A stretch of DNA of 64,000 nt from Branchipolynoe longqiensis. Taxonomy: Eukaryota > Annelida > Polychaeta > Phyllodocida > Polynoidae. The stretch spans positions 35,829,484 to 35,893,483 of the forward strand of contig CM059197.1 in the NCBI GenBank assembly GCA_030323885.1, written 5' to 3'. Shown piece by piece: positions 51,891 through 63,665 of this stretch. A program made the position numbers and the translations under genes. The number at the start of each line of letters is the position of its first letter. Position 1 is the first letter of the stretch. The notes below the pieces were generated by a model, which ran no database searches, was not told where the DNA came from, and saw only the letters and a program-made list of their open reading frames with translations.

Positions 51891-52496
51891 TAGTTAACAA
51901 TCTAATGTATTTGAAATTTAAATGAAATAAAATTACAAATAAATACAAATACAAATATCTGGGACAGCAACAATAAAATATTATTTAATTATTAACTTGA
52001 ATTCATTAATGATATTGAGTGATATATAGTACTATAGTTAAACATTAATGATCATAAAAACAAAATATATACATATAGCTATACAATACATCCATATATA
52101 ATCTGTATTGATCTTTAAACATATATATATATATATATATATTAGAGTGGTAGAGGCTTAAGGCAGAGACAGGAGAAGAGGACGCGGCAGGTGGCGCCAC
52201 GAGGCGATACCGAAGGCCTGATCAATAGATGACTGGAGGAGTGTCAGTTAGTGGTGTAGTGTCAGGTTGATATGAACTGAGGAAACAGGTCATAGATAAT
52301 CAGTTTCCGGATGATTATACTGGTATAATTACTTATGCGTCAGATATAAATAATCGTGGGAAGAGTGACTGAGCACAGCCAGACAAGTTAAAGCGTTTGC
52401 AGGGAGGGGTTGATGCAATCGGCCCAGTAGCATAGTCGATGAACAATTAATAACAGATCAGTGCAGTAGATGACTTATTTATTTTTTTGGTACATT
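51891..52496. other. AT-rich DNA with TA microsatellite
   Basis: (at)n at 52120-52142. 'gcaggtggcgccacgaggcg' at 52187. No gene seen. Confidence 0.4.
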
Positions 52497-52717
52497 AGTT
52501 GTTTAAGCAGGGGAAATTTCAGTCGTAGACAACTGGTCTTCCTCATTCCACTGCTCCTTGCCCTATCCTAGTAATGCCGAGCGTCTGGCTAGGAAGCGAC
52601 AAGTATGAATTTTTAAGTCATTGGTTTGACTCGACCAGGATTCGAAACCACGACCCCACGATCTATCACATGGGAGACGGACGCTCTAACTCATTCAGCC
52701 ACCCCGTCTGGTTCTTA
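52497..52717 (-). mobile_element. SINE, type A head with short tail 2, reverse
   Basis: From agttgtttaagcaggggaaa to the head ccaccccgtctgg. Confidence 0.85.
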
Positions 52718-54237
52718 TAATATAATATTAATAAGGAGTAGAAGCTTCCGATTAATTATAGTACTTATATATAATGCTTTTACATCACATAAATCACATA
52801 GACGGTAGATCATATCAGACTGTGCGATTTCAGACAGCCAACTACAAGCGACGACGACTCCTCACATGTGGGCGGGTCGTTATTGCGGCTGTGACAGCTG
52901 TGATTGATGGGTTCTCACAGTAAGGTTTCAGCTTCAGTGTCACACAAACAACACGCCTTACCGCAAGTGACAGCCACAGGCCGGGCACAGTGTGTGACAG
53001 CAGTCACCAAAAGCAGGCCGACAGTAACATGACTAACGCAAACTTTGCTTATTCATAATTAATTATCAGGATCAGCCGTGAGTAGGTATACTTTGTGTAG
53101 CTTGAAATGACCTATTCTCTGGGAATTATTTATGGCCCAATTCATGGTGTTGGCGTCTCCATCGTCAAAATGTGGCTATTATTGTCATTCGGCGCTAAGG
53201 ACCCTCCTCAGCTATTGAGAATGACGTAGGCCAGGGAGTTGACGACTTTGAATATGGTGCAAGCCCTACTATCGCTTAACGCAAAATTGAAACCTTTTGA
53301 GTATGCCTTATAAGCAGTCGTGTAGTGCTGTGGGAATGTGTGGAAAGGGTGTGCGCTTATCTTTTGGGGGAGGGGGACACTGGGTTCCATCACTATTGTA
53401 GTAGTGTGTACATGAGCTCCACTACCACGTGGTGGCAGGAGACACTACACCGCACACCTACACAGTTACACAGAACTGCGCTAGGTGGCGGCATGCTAGC
53501 CACCGGGCAGAGCCCCGACTGGCCTGCCCTCTACTGCTTGTGGTTAGCACACCCCCCCCACCCACCTATAGAGGTGACATGGGACCTGGTGAGTTAAGGG
53601 GTGGGTCAGTTGACTGTTGACGCTGCGGAGAGTGGATAGGTTTTGGAAGAAACCAGTTTGAAGCGTACTATTACTAAATCTTGGCGTTCTTCCGTGAGTG
53701 CATGGCAGTGTGGAAGACTGTGGACCATCACACTATTTCAAATAAATCCAAACCATTTATCATATATGGGACATGAATGGACTGAACACATGGATTTTTA
53801 ATTAAATATATATATTTCTAAAGATTTTCTTATCTCCCTCCCCCCCACCCCCCCAACACCATTACTCGAAAATGCCCCACCTGGAACATTGAGTACGTTC
53901 ATTTCAAGTGAAAATAGGGAAGATAATTTCCTTAGCAAATTATCTATTTTTTTATTGACAAATCGAAAGCTCCGCCCTTCCAAATTGGATTGGAATAATT
54001 TGAAAGGGAAAAGAAAGTGAAGAGATCTTAAGTATAGTTATCTATTTTATTCAAGAATCAAAGGTCTGACAAAACTCATAGAAAGACCATGTTACCGACG
54101 AGGAAGTTCTTGCTGAGATTCAGCAGGCAATTGGACCACACCAAGGGTCTCCTGACAATCACAAATAGATTCCTGACAATCACAAATACATTCCTGATAA
54201 TAACAAATACATTTCTGACAATCACAAATACATTCCT
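52718..54237. other. Unassigned 1.5 kb, no gene supported
   Basis: A GC-richer stretch 53420-53660 has short frames, none with domain-like content or a usable splice pair. A C-run at 53838-53858 and a 20-bp tandem (cacaaatacattcctgacaat, 54155-54236) are the only repeats. Confidence 0.4.
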
Positions 54238-54762
54238 AAAGTTCCTGTCACACGTTACTGGATTGAGTACCGGACACAATCGGACAAAGAATATTCTAGT
54301 CCGGTGGTGTTCAGTTTCAAAATGTACCGAAATGTGTCGAAATGTTATGCTTTCCACTGTACGAAACGGGTGCTAAACGGACAAGGAACGTACATTAACA
54401 AATACCCACTGGACGATAACCAGACGATAACTGGACGACAACCGAATGTCCAACGGATGGACTGGACATCAACTGAACACGTACCAGACTATTCACGGAC
54501 GCGCCAAAAACATATATTGACCGAATTCCCGCAACACTATCAACGGACTCTGCAGGAAGCAAACCGGAGAGGTAACGGATGGAGACCAGACATGTACTGG
54601 ACAAAACGGCTAAACAGACTTAAAATGGACATCAACCGTACACGTCAGTCCGGCGGTGTCCGGTACCAATTTTTGTACATGTTCAAAACTTGCCACCATA
54701 CAAGCCGGACAGTGTCCGTTTTCTATCCGGTACCCCAATCCGGTAAGGGGTGACTGAGCCTT
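54238..54762 (+). mobile_element. Harbinger-like MITE, group 1, long copy
   Basis: From aaagttcctgtcacacgtta to aaggggtgactgagcctt. The interior (gtacattaacaaat, tggacgataa, ccgaattcccgcaacac, aaaccggagaggtaacggat) matches 60369-60985 in reverse. Confidence 0.75.
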
Positions 54763-54812
54763 GACATTCACAAATAAATTCACATTTAGTACCAGTAGCG
54801 ACAGAAACATGG

Positions 54813-55145
54813 AGAGACCAGGCGCAATGACCGAATCCTTTAGAGCGCAGGCTTCCTATCTCAAAGGTCGAGAGTTTGAGCCATAGCAAAGTCAAACCAA
54901 TGACGTACACAATTTCATACTTGTCGCTACCTAGCCTGGCGTTTGGCATTATTAGGATAGGGCAGGACTTCGAAGGACTGGTTACCAAAGTATCAGTGTA
55001 ATGTAACTGAATGTGAAATTGGGTCATGGTGCCGGTGGCCAGGTTTTCCAGTGCGGCAACAGTTTAAAGTAGCCATGAGTATACACTCCCACAAGTCAGT
55101 ACCCTTAGATGTTGCCAGGATGTAAAACCCCAACAAACAAACAAA
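54813..55145 (+). mobile_element. SINE, 'ggcgcaatgaccgaatcctt' head with tail 1
   Basis: Full order of body, ending gttgccaggatgtaaaaccc and (aaac)n. Confidence 0.8.
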
Positions 55146-55876
55146 AACATTGCCGCATATAATCTTGCCTGTGGGCACCTACGAGCAACCTGATCATTCA
55201 GTCATATGCACACAATCAGCCTACTCCGCCTAGTCAGGGAAAGGGGGGGTGGGCATGCTTATAAAGGTTGTATTGCTGTCTCTACCTGTTGCTTAATACA
55301 TTAACCATAGGGCGTTTACCTAGGTCCAGCCAGAACAGTTCTTGATCCGAACCTAATTCTAGATGTCGTCCTTTCCAAAAAGAATATAGGTAATCAATTA
55401 AAAGATATATATATATATATATAAATAATCGAATAGGAAATGAGAGAAAAGAAGACTAGACTTCGGTTTGGATTGAATTTATTTATTAGGGGAAATATAT
55501 GCTCTACTAATACAAGTTTGAAGTGAGAGGCAAGAGACTGTTGGAGTCGGTTCCCATGTGGTGGGAAGCAGAGAGTGCCCGATTACAGAGGGGCTTGCAG
55601 AGAATAAGGGGTGTCACGAAGCGAGAGGTGTCCGGGCAAGGACACCAACAAACATTCGGGACTATTCTTTATTTATTTACACAAAATCAATTATATAGCA
55701 CAATTTCTCGGCATTAAGTGAGTAGGATAGTGAGCAGGCGAGCGGTGGCGCCACCGTCGGAGTTGAAGCCTGAGCAGTAGATGAGTAGTCCGAGACTCAA
55801 CCACCCAATTACTGATGGGTGGGTGTTAGGATAGTATAGAATTCCGCATTATTATACTCGTATACTTCTTATCATC
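55146..55876. other. Unassigned DNA
   Basis: (at)n at 55406-55422. 'gcggtggcgccaccgtcgga' palindromic word at 55743. No gene supported. Confidence 0.35.
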
Positions 55877-56203
55877 ATCATCATCATCATCATGCTGTCG
55901 GTCACGATGCGACAAAGACTGCTTTCATTACTTGACTGCAACTCTCCATTTCGCTCTCTGCTGTGAGAGTTGCGTCCATGAGTCGGTCTTAATGTCTCTC
56001 AGCTTCAGGTTTCTCTTGATGGTATCCTTGAACTGGAGACTAGGGCACCCTCTCTTTCTGTAACCAGAAGACAGTTGAGAATAGAGGATCTGCTTTGGTA
56101 GCCTGTTTGATGACATCCTCATGAGGTGTCCAGTCCACCAGAGATTCTTTTTGATCAGAAGATCTTCCATAGAGGGCAGCCCTGTCCGTTCGAGTATTTA
56201 CTT
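55877..56203 (-). mobile_element. LINE 3' end (RT C-terminal fragment)
   Basis: The minus frame reads MEDLLIKKNLWWTGHLMRMS, YRKRGCPSLQFKDTIKRNLK, with a (atc)n tail at 55871-55892. Same family as 46806-47215. Confidence 0.8.
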
Positions 56204-56549
56204 CTTATACAGCATATATATATATACTCCCTTGTGAATCAAACGTAATAATGTGAATTACGCATCATATGTATATATTTATCTGAATGATAGTTACACA
56301 AAAATATATAATTATACATGTCCTTTCCATACACAATCATACATATATATATATATGATCACTTGATGGAGGATTATAAGCTGGTGCATAATGAAGACAC
56401 TAACTCCTATTGATATTCTCATAATCACCGCTTGGCAAATCCCTGCATACGACAGGCATGTAAATCTAAGTCGGAAATAATCACCACACTGATAAATACA
56501 AACCCCAACAACAACAAAACGCACCTAACTGCTCCTACTAATGATCATC
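56204..56549. other. AT-rich DNA with TA microsatellites
   Basis: (ta)n at 56215-56226 and 56343-56356. Nothing else seen. Confidence 0.4.
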
Positions 56550-57690
56550 CACTGGACGCGGTGGTCGAATTGGTAAAGCCTCAGTCACACCTACCCAGAT
56601 CAGGGGCCGGATGAGCCCCAGACTGTGATCTGGCATGGTCCGTGGTGATCTGGCATGATCCGTGGCTCATCCATGGCTGGTCCTTGGGGATCCTTGGGGA
56701 TCCGTGGCTGGTCCGGCCTCATCCGGGGTCCATCCCGGATGTTTTAACATGTTTAAAACATCCAGGGCGGTCCGGGGAATATTGCGATCCGGGCTTGATC
56801 CGGCATGACCCGGGTGTAATCCGGGGGTGGTCCAGGTAGTCCGAGGGTGGACCGGGGGTAGTCTCTGTAGCGTCCGGGCCAGTTCGGGGCTGTCCAGGCG
56901 TTTTTTAGCCCGGATGAGCCACGTTTTAGCCACGGTTTAACCCGGACCAGCCCTAGACTAGCCCCGATGTAGCCACGGACCACTCCCGGACTGCCCGGAT
57001 AAGACCCGGACAAGCCGGATGAGCACGGATGAGCCACAGATCAGCCACAGACCGCCACGGAAAACTCTGCTTACAATGGATCAGTCCAGGATGAGCCCCG
57101 TTTTTGTATATATATAGCAGGAGCAAGTCCACTTCCAGTCCGGGACTGATTCATGACTACTCCATGGATACACTGGGTAGGCCTGGGATGGTCCGGCTAG
57201 ACCGGGGGCTGGACCGGGGGGGCTAGACTGGGGGTTAGACCGGGGGTTAGACCGGGAGCTAGACTTTGTGTGACTACGAGGCCAAAAACGACCAAAATAG
57301 CCATTTTATCCGGGGCTGTCCGGGACAGTCCAGGCGACTGGTCTGGAGGTGGTCCGGCTAAAAATCCGGGGCTCGTCCGGGTAGGTGTGACTGGGGCTTA
57401 AGAGCGCAGACTTCCCTTGTGGATTTGAACTCACATCCGAGTCAAACCAATCACTTACAAAGTTGATACTTGTCACTTCCTAGCCTGGTGCTCGGCATGA
57501 TTAGGATAGTGCAAGGACTGGTTTACTCAGTATCAGGATAATATGACCGCATTGGATATCGGGTCATGGTGCCGGTGGCCTGATTTCCCAGTGGGGTAGC
57601 GGTACAAAAGTTGCCATGAGTGTGCACTGTCACAAGTTGGTGCCCGTCCTGATATGTTGCTAGGACATAAAACTCCAAATAAACAATGAT
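56550..57690 (+). mobile_element. SINE split by a MITE
   Basis: The SINE head ggacgcggtggtcgaattgg-taa (to 56576) continues at 57399 as taagagcgcagacttccctt and then the normal body and tail to 57690. The Harbinger-like MITE 56577-57398 sits between them with TAA duplicated. Confidence 0.85.
56577..57398. mobile_element. Harbinger-like MITE, group 4
   Basis: Ends AGCCTCAGTCACACCTACCC and gggtaggtgtgactggggct, duplicated TAA target. The interior repeats atccggggctg/gatccgtggct words, mirrored between halves. Confidence 0.85.
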
Positions 57691-57924
57691 CATCCTGGTA
57701 CAGTGGTAGCGTATTGGTTCCCTACTTCCTGGACACCGACAATCGATTTCACCACGTAAACGGTGATGGATAACAGTTTTGAAAGTTGTAGTTACATCAA
57801 ATAAAAAAAGGTGATGTCCAAGCCAAAGAAAGCGAGGCGGTTATGGAGTGGGGAGTCAAGTTTTTGAGTGATTATGTAACGCGAGCTAATGGGTCCACAT
57901 ACAAGCCGGTAGTTCCAGAGTTGA

Positions 57925-58805
57925 CTGGGCACTCAACTTGTAACCACCCACTATTAACCGTGTAACCACCCACTATTAACCGTGTAACACCCTCACTATT
58001 AACCATGTAACTACCCACTATTAACCCTGTAACAACCCCACTGTTAACCATGTAACAACCCCACTATTAACCATGTAACTACCCACTATTAACCCTGTAG
58101 CAACCACACTATTAACCGTGTAACTACCCACTATTACCCGTGTAACCACCCACTTTAACCATGTAACAATCCCACTTTTAACCCTGTAACCACCCACTTT
58201 AACCATGTAACAACCCCACTTTTAACCATGTAACCACCCACTATTAACCATGTAACCACCCACTATTAACCCTGTAACCACCCACATTAACCCTGTAACA
58301 ACCCCACATTTAACCATGTAACCACCCACAATTAACCGTGTAAGCACCCACTTTTAACCGTGTAACTATCCACTTTTAACCCTGTAACCACCCACTTTAA
58401 CCCTGTAACCACCCACTTTACCCCTGTAACCACCCACTATTAACCCTGTAACCACCCACATTAACCCTGTAACAACCCCACTTTTAACCATGTAACCACT
58501 CACTATTAACCATGTATCCACCCACTATTAACACTGTAACCACACACTTTAACCCTATACCACCCCACTTTTAACCATGTAACCACCCACTAGTGACCCT
58601 GTAACCACCCACTTTTAACCCGGTAACCACCCACTATTAACCCTGCAACCACCCACTATTAACCCTGCAACCACCCACTATTAACTCCGTAGCAACCCCA
58701 TATTTAACCCTGTAACCACCCACTTTTAACCATGTAACTATCCACTTTTAACCATGTAACCACACACTTTTATCACTGTAACCACCCAATATTAACCCTG
58801 TGACC
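57925..58805 (+). repeat. 22-bp satellite, ~40 copies
   Basis: Consensus ccctgtaaccacccactatt-aa with variants (accatg, aaccgtg, aacaacccca). It continues into a SINE-like B-box remnant (aggttcgaatcccgac) at 58825. Confidence 0.9.
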
Positions 58806-58984
58806 ACTCGCTTCCCGAAGGTCATAGGTTCGAATCCCGACCGAGCAAAGTTATGCTAGTAATTATTGTTATTAATTATTAGGTATTAAAATTGTTATTA
58901 TTGGAGAAACATCATTTTCAGATTTCCTTTTTTTTTTGCTGGTGACCCACTTTCATCGGAGTCTTGATAGTAGCCTAATCAAAC

Positions 58985-59290
58985 CGAGCAACATCTAAGG
59001 TCATATCAGGATGGGTACCGACTTGTAACAGTCTACACTCATGACAACTTCATAGTGCTGCCCCGCTGGGAGACGAGGCCACCAGCACCATGACCTGATA
59101 TCCCCCTCAGTCACATTATCCTGACACTGAGCCAACCAGTCCTTGCGCTATCCTAATAATGCCGAGCGCCCGACTAAGAAGGGACAAGTACCAATTTTGT
59201 TAGTCATTGGTTTGATTCGACCGGGAATTGAACTCCCGACCTTCCGAACCGGAGGCCTGCGCTCTACCGACTAGGCTGCCGCAGATGACA
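58985..59290 (-). mobile_element. SINE, reverse
   Basis: From acatctaaggtcatatcagg to the head ctaccgactaggctgccgc; B box gggagttcaattcccgg. Confidence 0.85.
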
Positions 59291-59563
59291 CAGTCGGTAC
59301 GGAACATTAGAAGAGGCTGAACCACATGCAGCATGAAAACACACACACCTATACACCAAACGCCTTCAGCATTCTCCTCTGTTACTTCTAGCACAATTGT
59401 TAGTACTTAAAAAGAACAGTACTGCATCCATCTTTGCACGCCCGACATATGAGAACAGCAGCAAAGATTCGCACAGAATCGATTCTCTCTAGATTCACTA
59501 TGTGTGATGTTTCTATGTGCTTGTATTTCACACACTGTTGGGTGTGTTTTCGATAAACAAGTG

Positions 59564-59601
<38 letters not shown>

Positions 59602-59689
59602 GTAATATATGTATTTATATATTTAACCGTTCTCTCTTTTCGTATTGTTCTATTATAATATATATATATATTACACACTCTTATTTTTC
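59291..59689. other. Unassigned DNA with (ta)n
   Basis: (ta)n at 59569-59596. No gene. Confidence 0.4.
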
Positions 59690-59880
59690 TTGAAGATTTA
59701 TACTGCCTATCATGGATAAGTCTGAATAGACTTGTTTTCACCATTAGACAGTTTGTCGATAGAAAGCCTGAGCCTACACTTTTACGGGCCCAAGGGATTT
59801 TTTAACCTCTCACACCACATAGACATGGTATGAGAGCAACTGGCCTTTGATGATGCTGTAAGTTATACACAGTGGTGGAA
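59690..59880 (-). mobile_element. Type B SINE, 5' truncated
   Basis: tcttgaagatttatactgcc ... tttgatgatgctgtaagtta, as in 62625-62935 reversed. The tRNA head is absent. Confidence 0.75.
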
Positions 59881-60074
59881 ATCCAAATTGGCAGCTGTCT
59901 TTCCTTGCCGCCATCTCTCGCACCTCATAGCAATCCCACATATTAGTCAATGTGACCCCGGCCTGGAGCTGACAGCCTATGTAATAAGTGTTCACAGGTT
60001 CTATCGCCGCATATCGCACTAGTAGTACCTGCTTTACTCATATAACATTATGTTAAGGCCGCTGGTATACTCTG

Positions 60075-60285
60075 CTGCATTATTAGGATAGGACAAGGAC
60101 TGGTTGGCTCAGTGTCAGGATAATATGACTGAGTGGGATATCAGGTAATGGTGCTGGCGGCCTGGTCTTCCAGTTGGGGCAGCACTATAAAGTCGCCATG
60201 AGTGTGCACTGTCACAAGTCGGTACCCGTCCTGATATGACCTTAGATGTTGCTAGGACGTAAAACAACAACAAACAAACAAGGAA
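60075..60285 (+). mobile_element. SINE, tail 1, 5' truncated
   Basis: Starts at gcattattaggataggaca and ends with gttgctaggacgtaaaac and (aac)n. Confidence 0.8.
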
Positions 60286-60368
60286 ACACTTTTATGTTTA
60301 GGCCAAACCGATGCCACGCCCTGTATATCCCTACAGGCAGGCGTGAATTCTTTACCTTTTGTGCCTAA

Positions 60369-60985
60369 AGCCCCAGTCAGACCTCACCGGGCTGAGGAAA
60401 CGGACAGAAACCGGACACTCTCCGGTGAAATACGGCAATATACGGTTTATATACGGTACCCATCCGGCGTGTCCGTTCTATCTCCGGTGGTGTTCGGCGG
60501 TGTCCGGTACAAGTTTTGAACATGCACACGGTTGGTGTCCGTTTTAAGTCCGTTTAGTCCGATTTGTCCGGTTCATGTCCGTTACCCATCCGTTACATCT
60601 CCGGTTTGCTTCCTGCAGAGTCCGTTGATGGTGCTGCGGGAATTCGGTCCATCGTTTTTTTTTATCTGTTTTCGGCGCGTCCTTGATCAGTCCGGTAGGT
60701 GTCCAGTAGGTGTCCGGTTGGTGTCCGGTTGGTGTCCGATCCGTCCGTTTAACATTTGGTTTTTGCATATCTGTTGACCATTGCTCGTCCGTTATTATCC
60801 GTTGTCGTCCATTTATCGTCCGTTTATCGTCCATTTATCATCCGGTGACTATTCGTTAATGTACGTTCCTTGTCCGTTGAAAGCACACCATTTCGATACA
60901 TTTTGACACCGGATACCAACGAACTAGACAATTCTTTGTCCGGTGGTGTCCGGTACTCAGTCCGGTAAGGTCTGACTGGGCCTTT
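60369..60985 (-). mobile_element. Harbinger-like MITE, group 1, long copy
   Basis: Ends aagccccagtcagacctcac and taaggtctgactgggcctt. The interior repeats ggtgtccggt and atcgtccgtt words and is the reverse of 54238-54762. Confidence 0.75.
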
Positions 60986-62429
60986 AAATTCGCTTCACTC
61001 GGAAAAAGAACACAACAAACGTTTAAAGTTTAAATTTATATTTCAAAAGAAATTTGTAATCAAAACCCTGTAGGAGGCTGGGTGAGACAGACTCGTCGTT
61101 GCGGCTGGATGAATGGCACCGTGCGTATCGTGGAAGGCTGGCTTCCGGTTGGTTGAACAATGATCGTGAGGGTGTGTGATACATCAGTGTGAGGCAGTTA
61201 GGTCTGTATCAAAATAGATCATCAAAATTAGAACATGAATCAAAATAACGAGAACAGTACATAAATCAACAGCAGCACTCAACCCTTTAAAAAGCGGGCG
61301 GGTGGGAGGGGAAAAGTTGTTGCTGTTACGAGAGACAAAGGTGAAGTGAGGGACGTGTCGACTAGCCTCGTTCGCGAATAGATGAGATCACTGTTCCGAC
61401 TGCGCATGCGCTGAAAATGGCATTGGCAGCAAAGCAAATGCGCATGGCCATTGAGTTTGCCGATAAGCGGAGGGCAAAACTTCTATTTTATTCAAAATTC
61501 ATAGAAATTCATAGCAATCTGGCATAAACAAACATGCACACATGCAATATAATGGTTTGATGAATATAACTAACACAAAACTAGCCATAGTTAAACATTT
61601 TGAGCTTAGAAACACACAATTCCACACAAAACAATCAGTCATGTTATCCACATCACTATTATTAATTCTTGTTCTAAATATTAAAATGCAAATGTGTCAA
61701 CACACACTTGTTTCAGAGAAATATATAACCAATATCTGATTAACCCTACTCATTTTCCAATTCTGCATTTTCAATAACCATAGGATATAAATAAAAACAT
61801 GAATAATATAAGTAAAACTGAGTCTGGCTATGGCTCTAACACTAGTCTGAGTGCCCATATTTGTGTATATCTAAATGCCCATGGCATAAGATGTGCTGAT
61901 TATATTGATGTAAATGCAATGCTCGATAATAGACTAACATCTTAGTTTATTTTATATATTTCTTTAGTTGGTATTCTATGTTTCAAACAAGGGCTGAGAT
62001 GAGCTGAAACTAGCACATTTCATAGCTGCACCCAGTGTCTTAGCATTAGCCATGTGCTTCGTAGGGGTTTGTTTATCTTCCAAGCATCCCACAATGCACC
62101 GCGTGGCTGGAATGGTTCCAAGCATCCCACAATGCACCACGTGGCTGGAATGGCGATGTAGTCTATTAACCATGTTGGCGAGCCAACATACGTCATTTCT
62201 TTCATGTGTATGTGTTCTGAAACCCTTCTATTGATAACTTGCTGAGAGCCGAGTACAGTGTTTATGTTTGTAATGGAAAACTAAACTTTATTGAACGATA
62301 TGAGTCTCAGGCACAAAATGAACTGAGTGACTGGGTACATGTCATGGCTGGTATCAAAATGAGTTTGACTAAATTCACTAGATGTCTGAAGATTTCCCAT
62401 TCTTGGGTATAGTTCCGGCTTCTGGTTCT
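60986..62429. other. Unassigned 1.4 kb
   Basis: A GC-richer stretch 61060-61420 includes a perfect NRF1-type palindrome TGCGCATGCGC at 61401. A 37-38-bp unit (ccaagcatcccacaatgcac...cgtggctggaatgg) is duplicated at 62080-62154. No exon supported. Confidence 0.4.
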
Positions 62430-62530
62430 ACCGAAATCTGCACATGAGTGTGTACTGTCACAAGTTGGTACCCGTCCTGATGTGACCTCAGATGTTGGCA
62501 GGACGTAATACCCCAGCAAACAACAACAAT
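62430..62530 (+). mobile_element. SINE 3' tail fragment
   Basis: gtgtactgtcacaagttggt ... gatgttggcaggacgtaata. Confidence 0.75.
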
Positions 62531-62624
62531 TTGAGCCCCACTCAGCGGGAAGAACCAGGATTCCCCATTTCCAACTTCTACTTGAATAATTCTGTTTGAA
62601 TACTGTTGGGAATATTAGTGGTGT

Positions 62625-62935
62625 TCTCTGTGGCGGAGTGGTTAGAGTGTCTGACTTTTTTCTAGGTCAGACTCCTAATCTGAAGGTCAGTGGTTCGATT
62701 CCCTGTGCCCCCACCTCTGCCAATCTGGATTTCCACCGCTGTGTATAACTTACAGCATCATCAAAGGCCAGTTGCTCTCATACCATGTCTATGTGGTGTA
62801 GGAGGTTAAAAATCCCCTGGGTCGGTAAAAGTGTAGGCTCGGGCTTTCTATCGACAAACTGTCTAATGGTGAAAACAAGCCTATTCAGGCTTATCCATGA
62901 TAGGCAGTATAAATCTTCAACAACAAAATATGGAA
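62625..62935 (+). mobile_element. Type B SINE, full length
   Basis: tRNA-like head (tctgtggcggagtggttaga, an anticodon-arm-like agactcctaatctgaagg, and B box GGTTCGATTCCC), then ctgccaatctggatttccac, tttctatcgacaaactgtct and a 3' end ataggcagtataaatcttca. Best copy of this type. Confidence 0.85.
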
Positions 62936-63105
62936 GCAGATAAGTAGCTGAACACCACACCAGACAGGTCGGTATGTGTAATGTAGAAATAACAGCATCG
63001 TTCATGTTAGCATAACATGTGCAATTTGAGACGGGCCGGGAGGGGTAGAGCCTTAAGCCAAACTTACGACACTCACCCACGATTTAAACCTGAACCACAC
63101 TGCTT

Positions 63106-63124
63106 GCTGCCCCCTAGCGTCAAA
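63106..63124 (-). promoter_or_regulatory. CTCF-like motif
   Basis: The minus strand reads tttgacgctagggggcagc, close to the CTCF core (CTAGGGGGCAGC). A motif match only. Confidence 0.3.
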
Positions 63125-63447
63125 TGCCAACACTTGCAGGCCTTACGCTGTATGACCACACCACCTATATTCTGACTTTCAAACTAAAAACTCAAACCGA
63201 TGCTGCTACCTTGCGGGTTCTTGTCCAGTCAGTGACATCACATCGAGCAACACATTCGCTCACTTGCCGACTGGACACAAACATGGGAACACCACCTTGA
63301 CCACCAATTTGCTGCCCCCCACCCCTCAACTAACAAACAGGATACTCAAGCGGTAGGGTTGAGAGTGATTGAGCGATTAATGACCTAATCTGATTTACTA
63401 TTGTTCCATGACCTTTTGTTATTCTGATTGAATAAATTGCAAAATTA

Positions 63448-63665
63448 TACCACTCCTGTCTCGTCATTAATTATAAAGGCATATACATAAGTGTGTTCTG
63501 GGTCACACTGGTCCCTCAGGAAGGACTGACAGCATGCCAGGTCACAGCTACAGCTTACATGGCGGAAGTTGGGGTTGGTGCGACTCCCAGTTCTATACCA
63601 TAGACCGCACACTTTGAACTCACTTTGCACCAATAACCACATGCCGATAACCACACAGTCCCCGC
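63448..63665 (-). CDS. Possible cysteine-rich extracellular exon, weak
   Basis: A minus-strand frame after gtttgagtgtcag| reads GDCVVIGMWLLVQSEF, then KVCGLWYRTGSRTNPNFRH and VSCSCDLACCQSFLRDQC. It has nine cysteines in about 50 codons, with a CxCDxxC cluster. It either ends at an internal donor (cat|gtaagc) or runs to a stop at 63448. Not assigned to a domain. It lies on the same strand as, and upstream of, the astacin exons, so it could belong to that gene or to a neighbour. Confidence 0.3.

Noticed and set aside
53325..53620. 90-codon plus-strand ORF in GC-richer DNA
   Set aside because: No domain-like pattern, no splice pair, no support from neighbours.
386..62700. tRNA genes at the many A-box/B-box pairs
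   Set aside because: Each tRNA-like head continues into a shared SINE body and lacks a full cloverleaf with proper acceptor stem pairing by eye.
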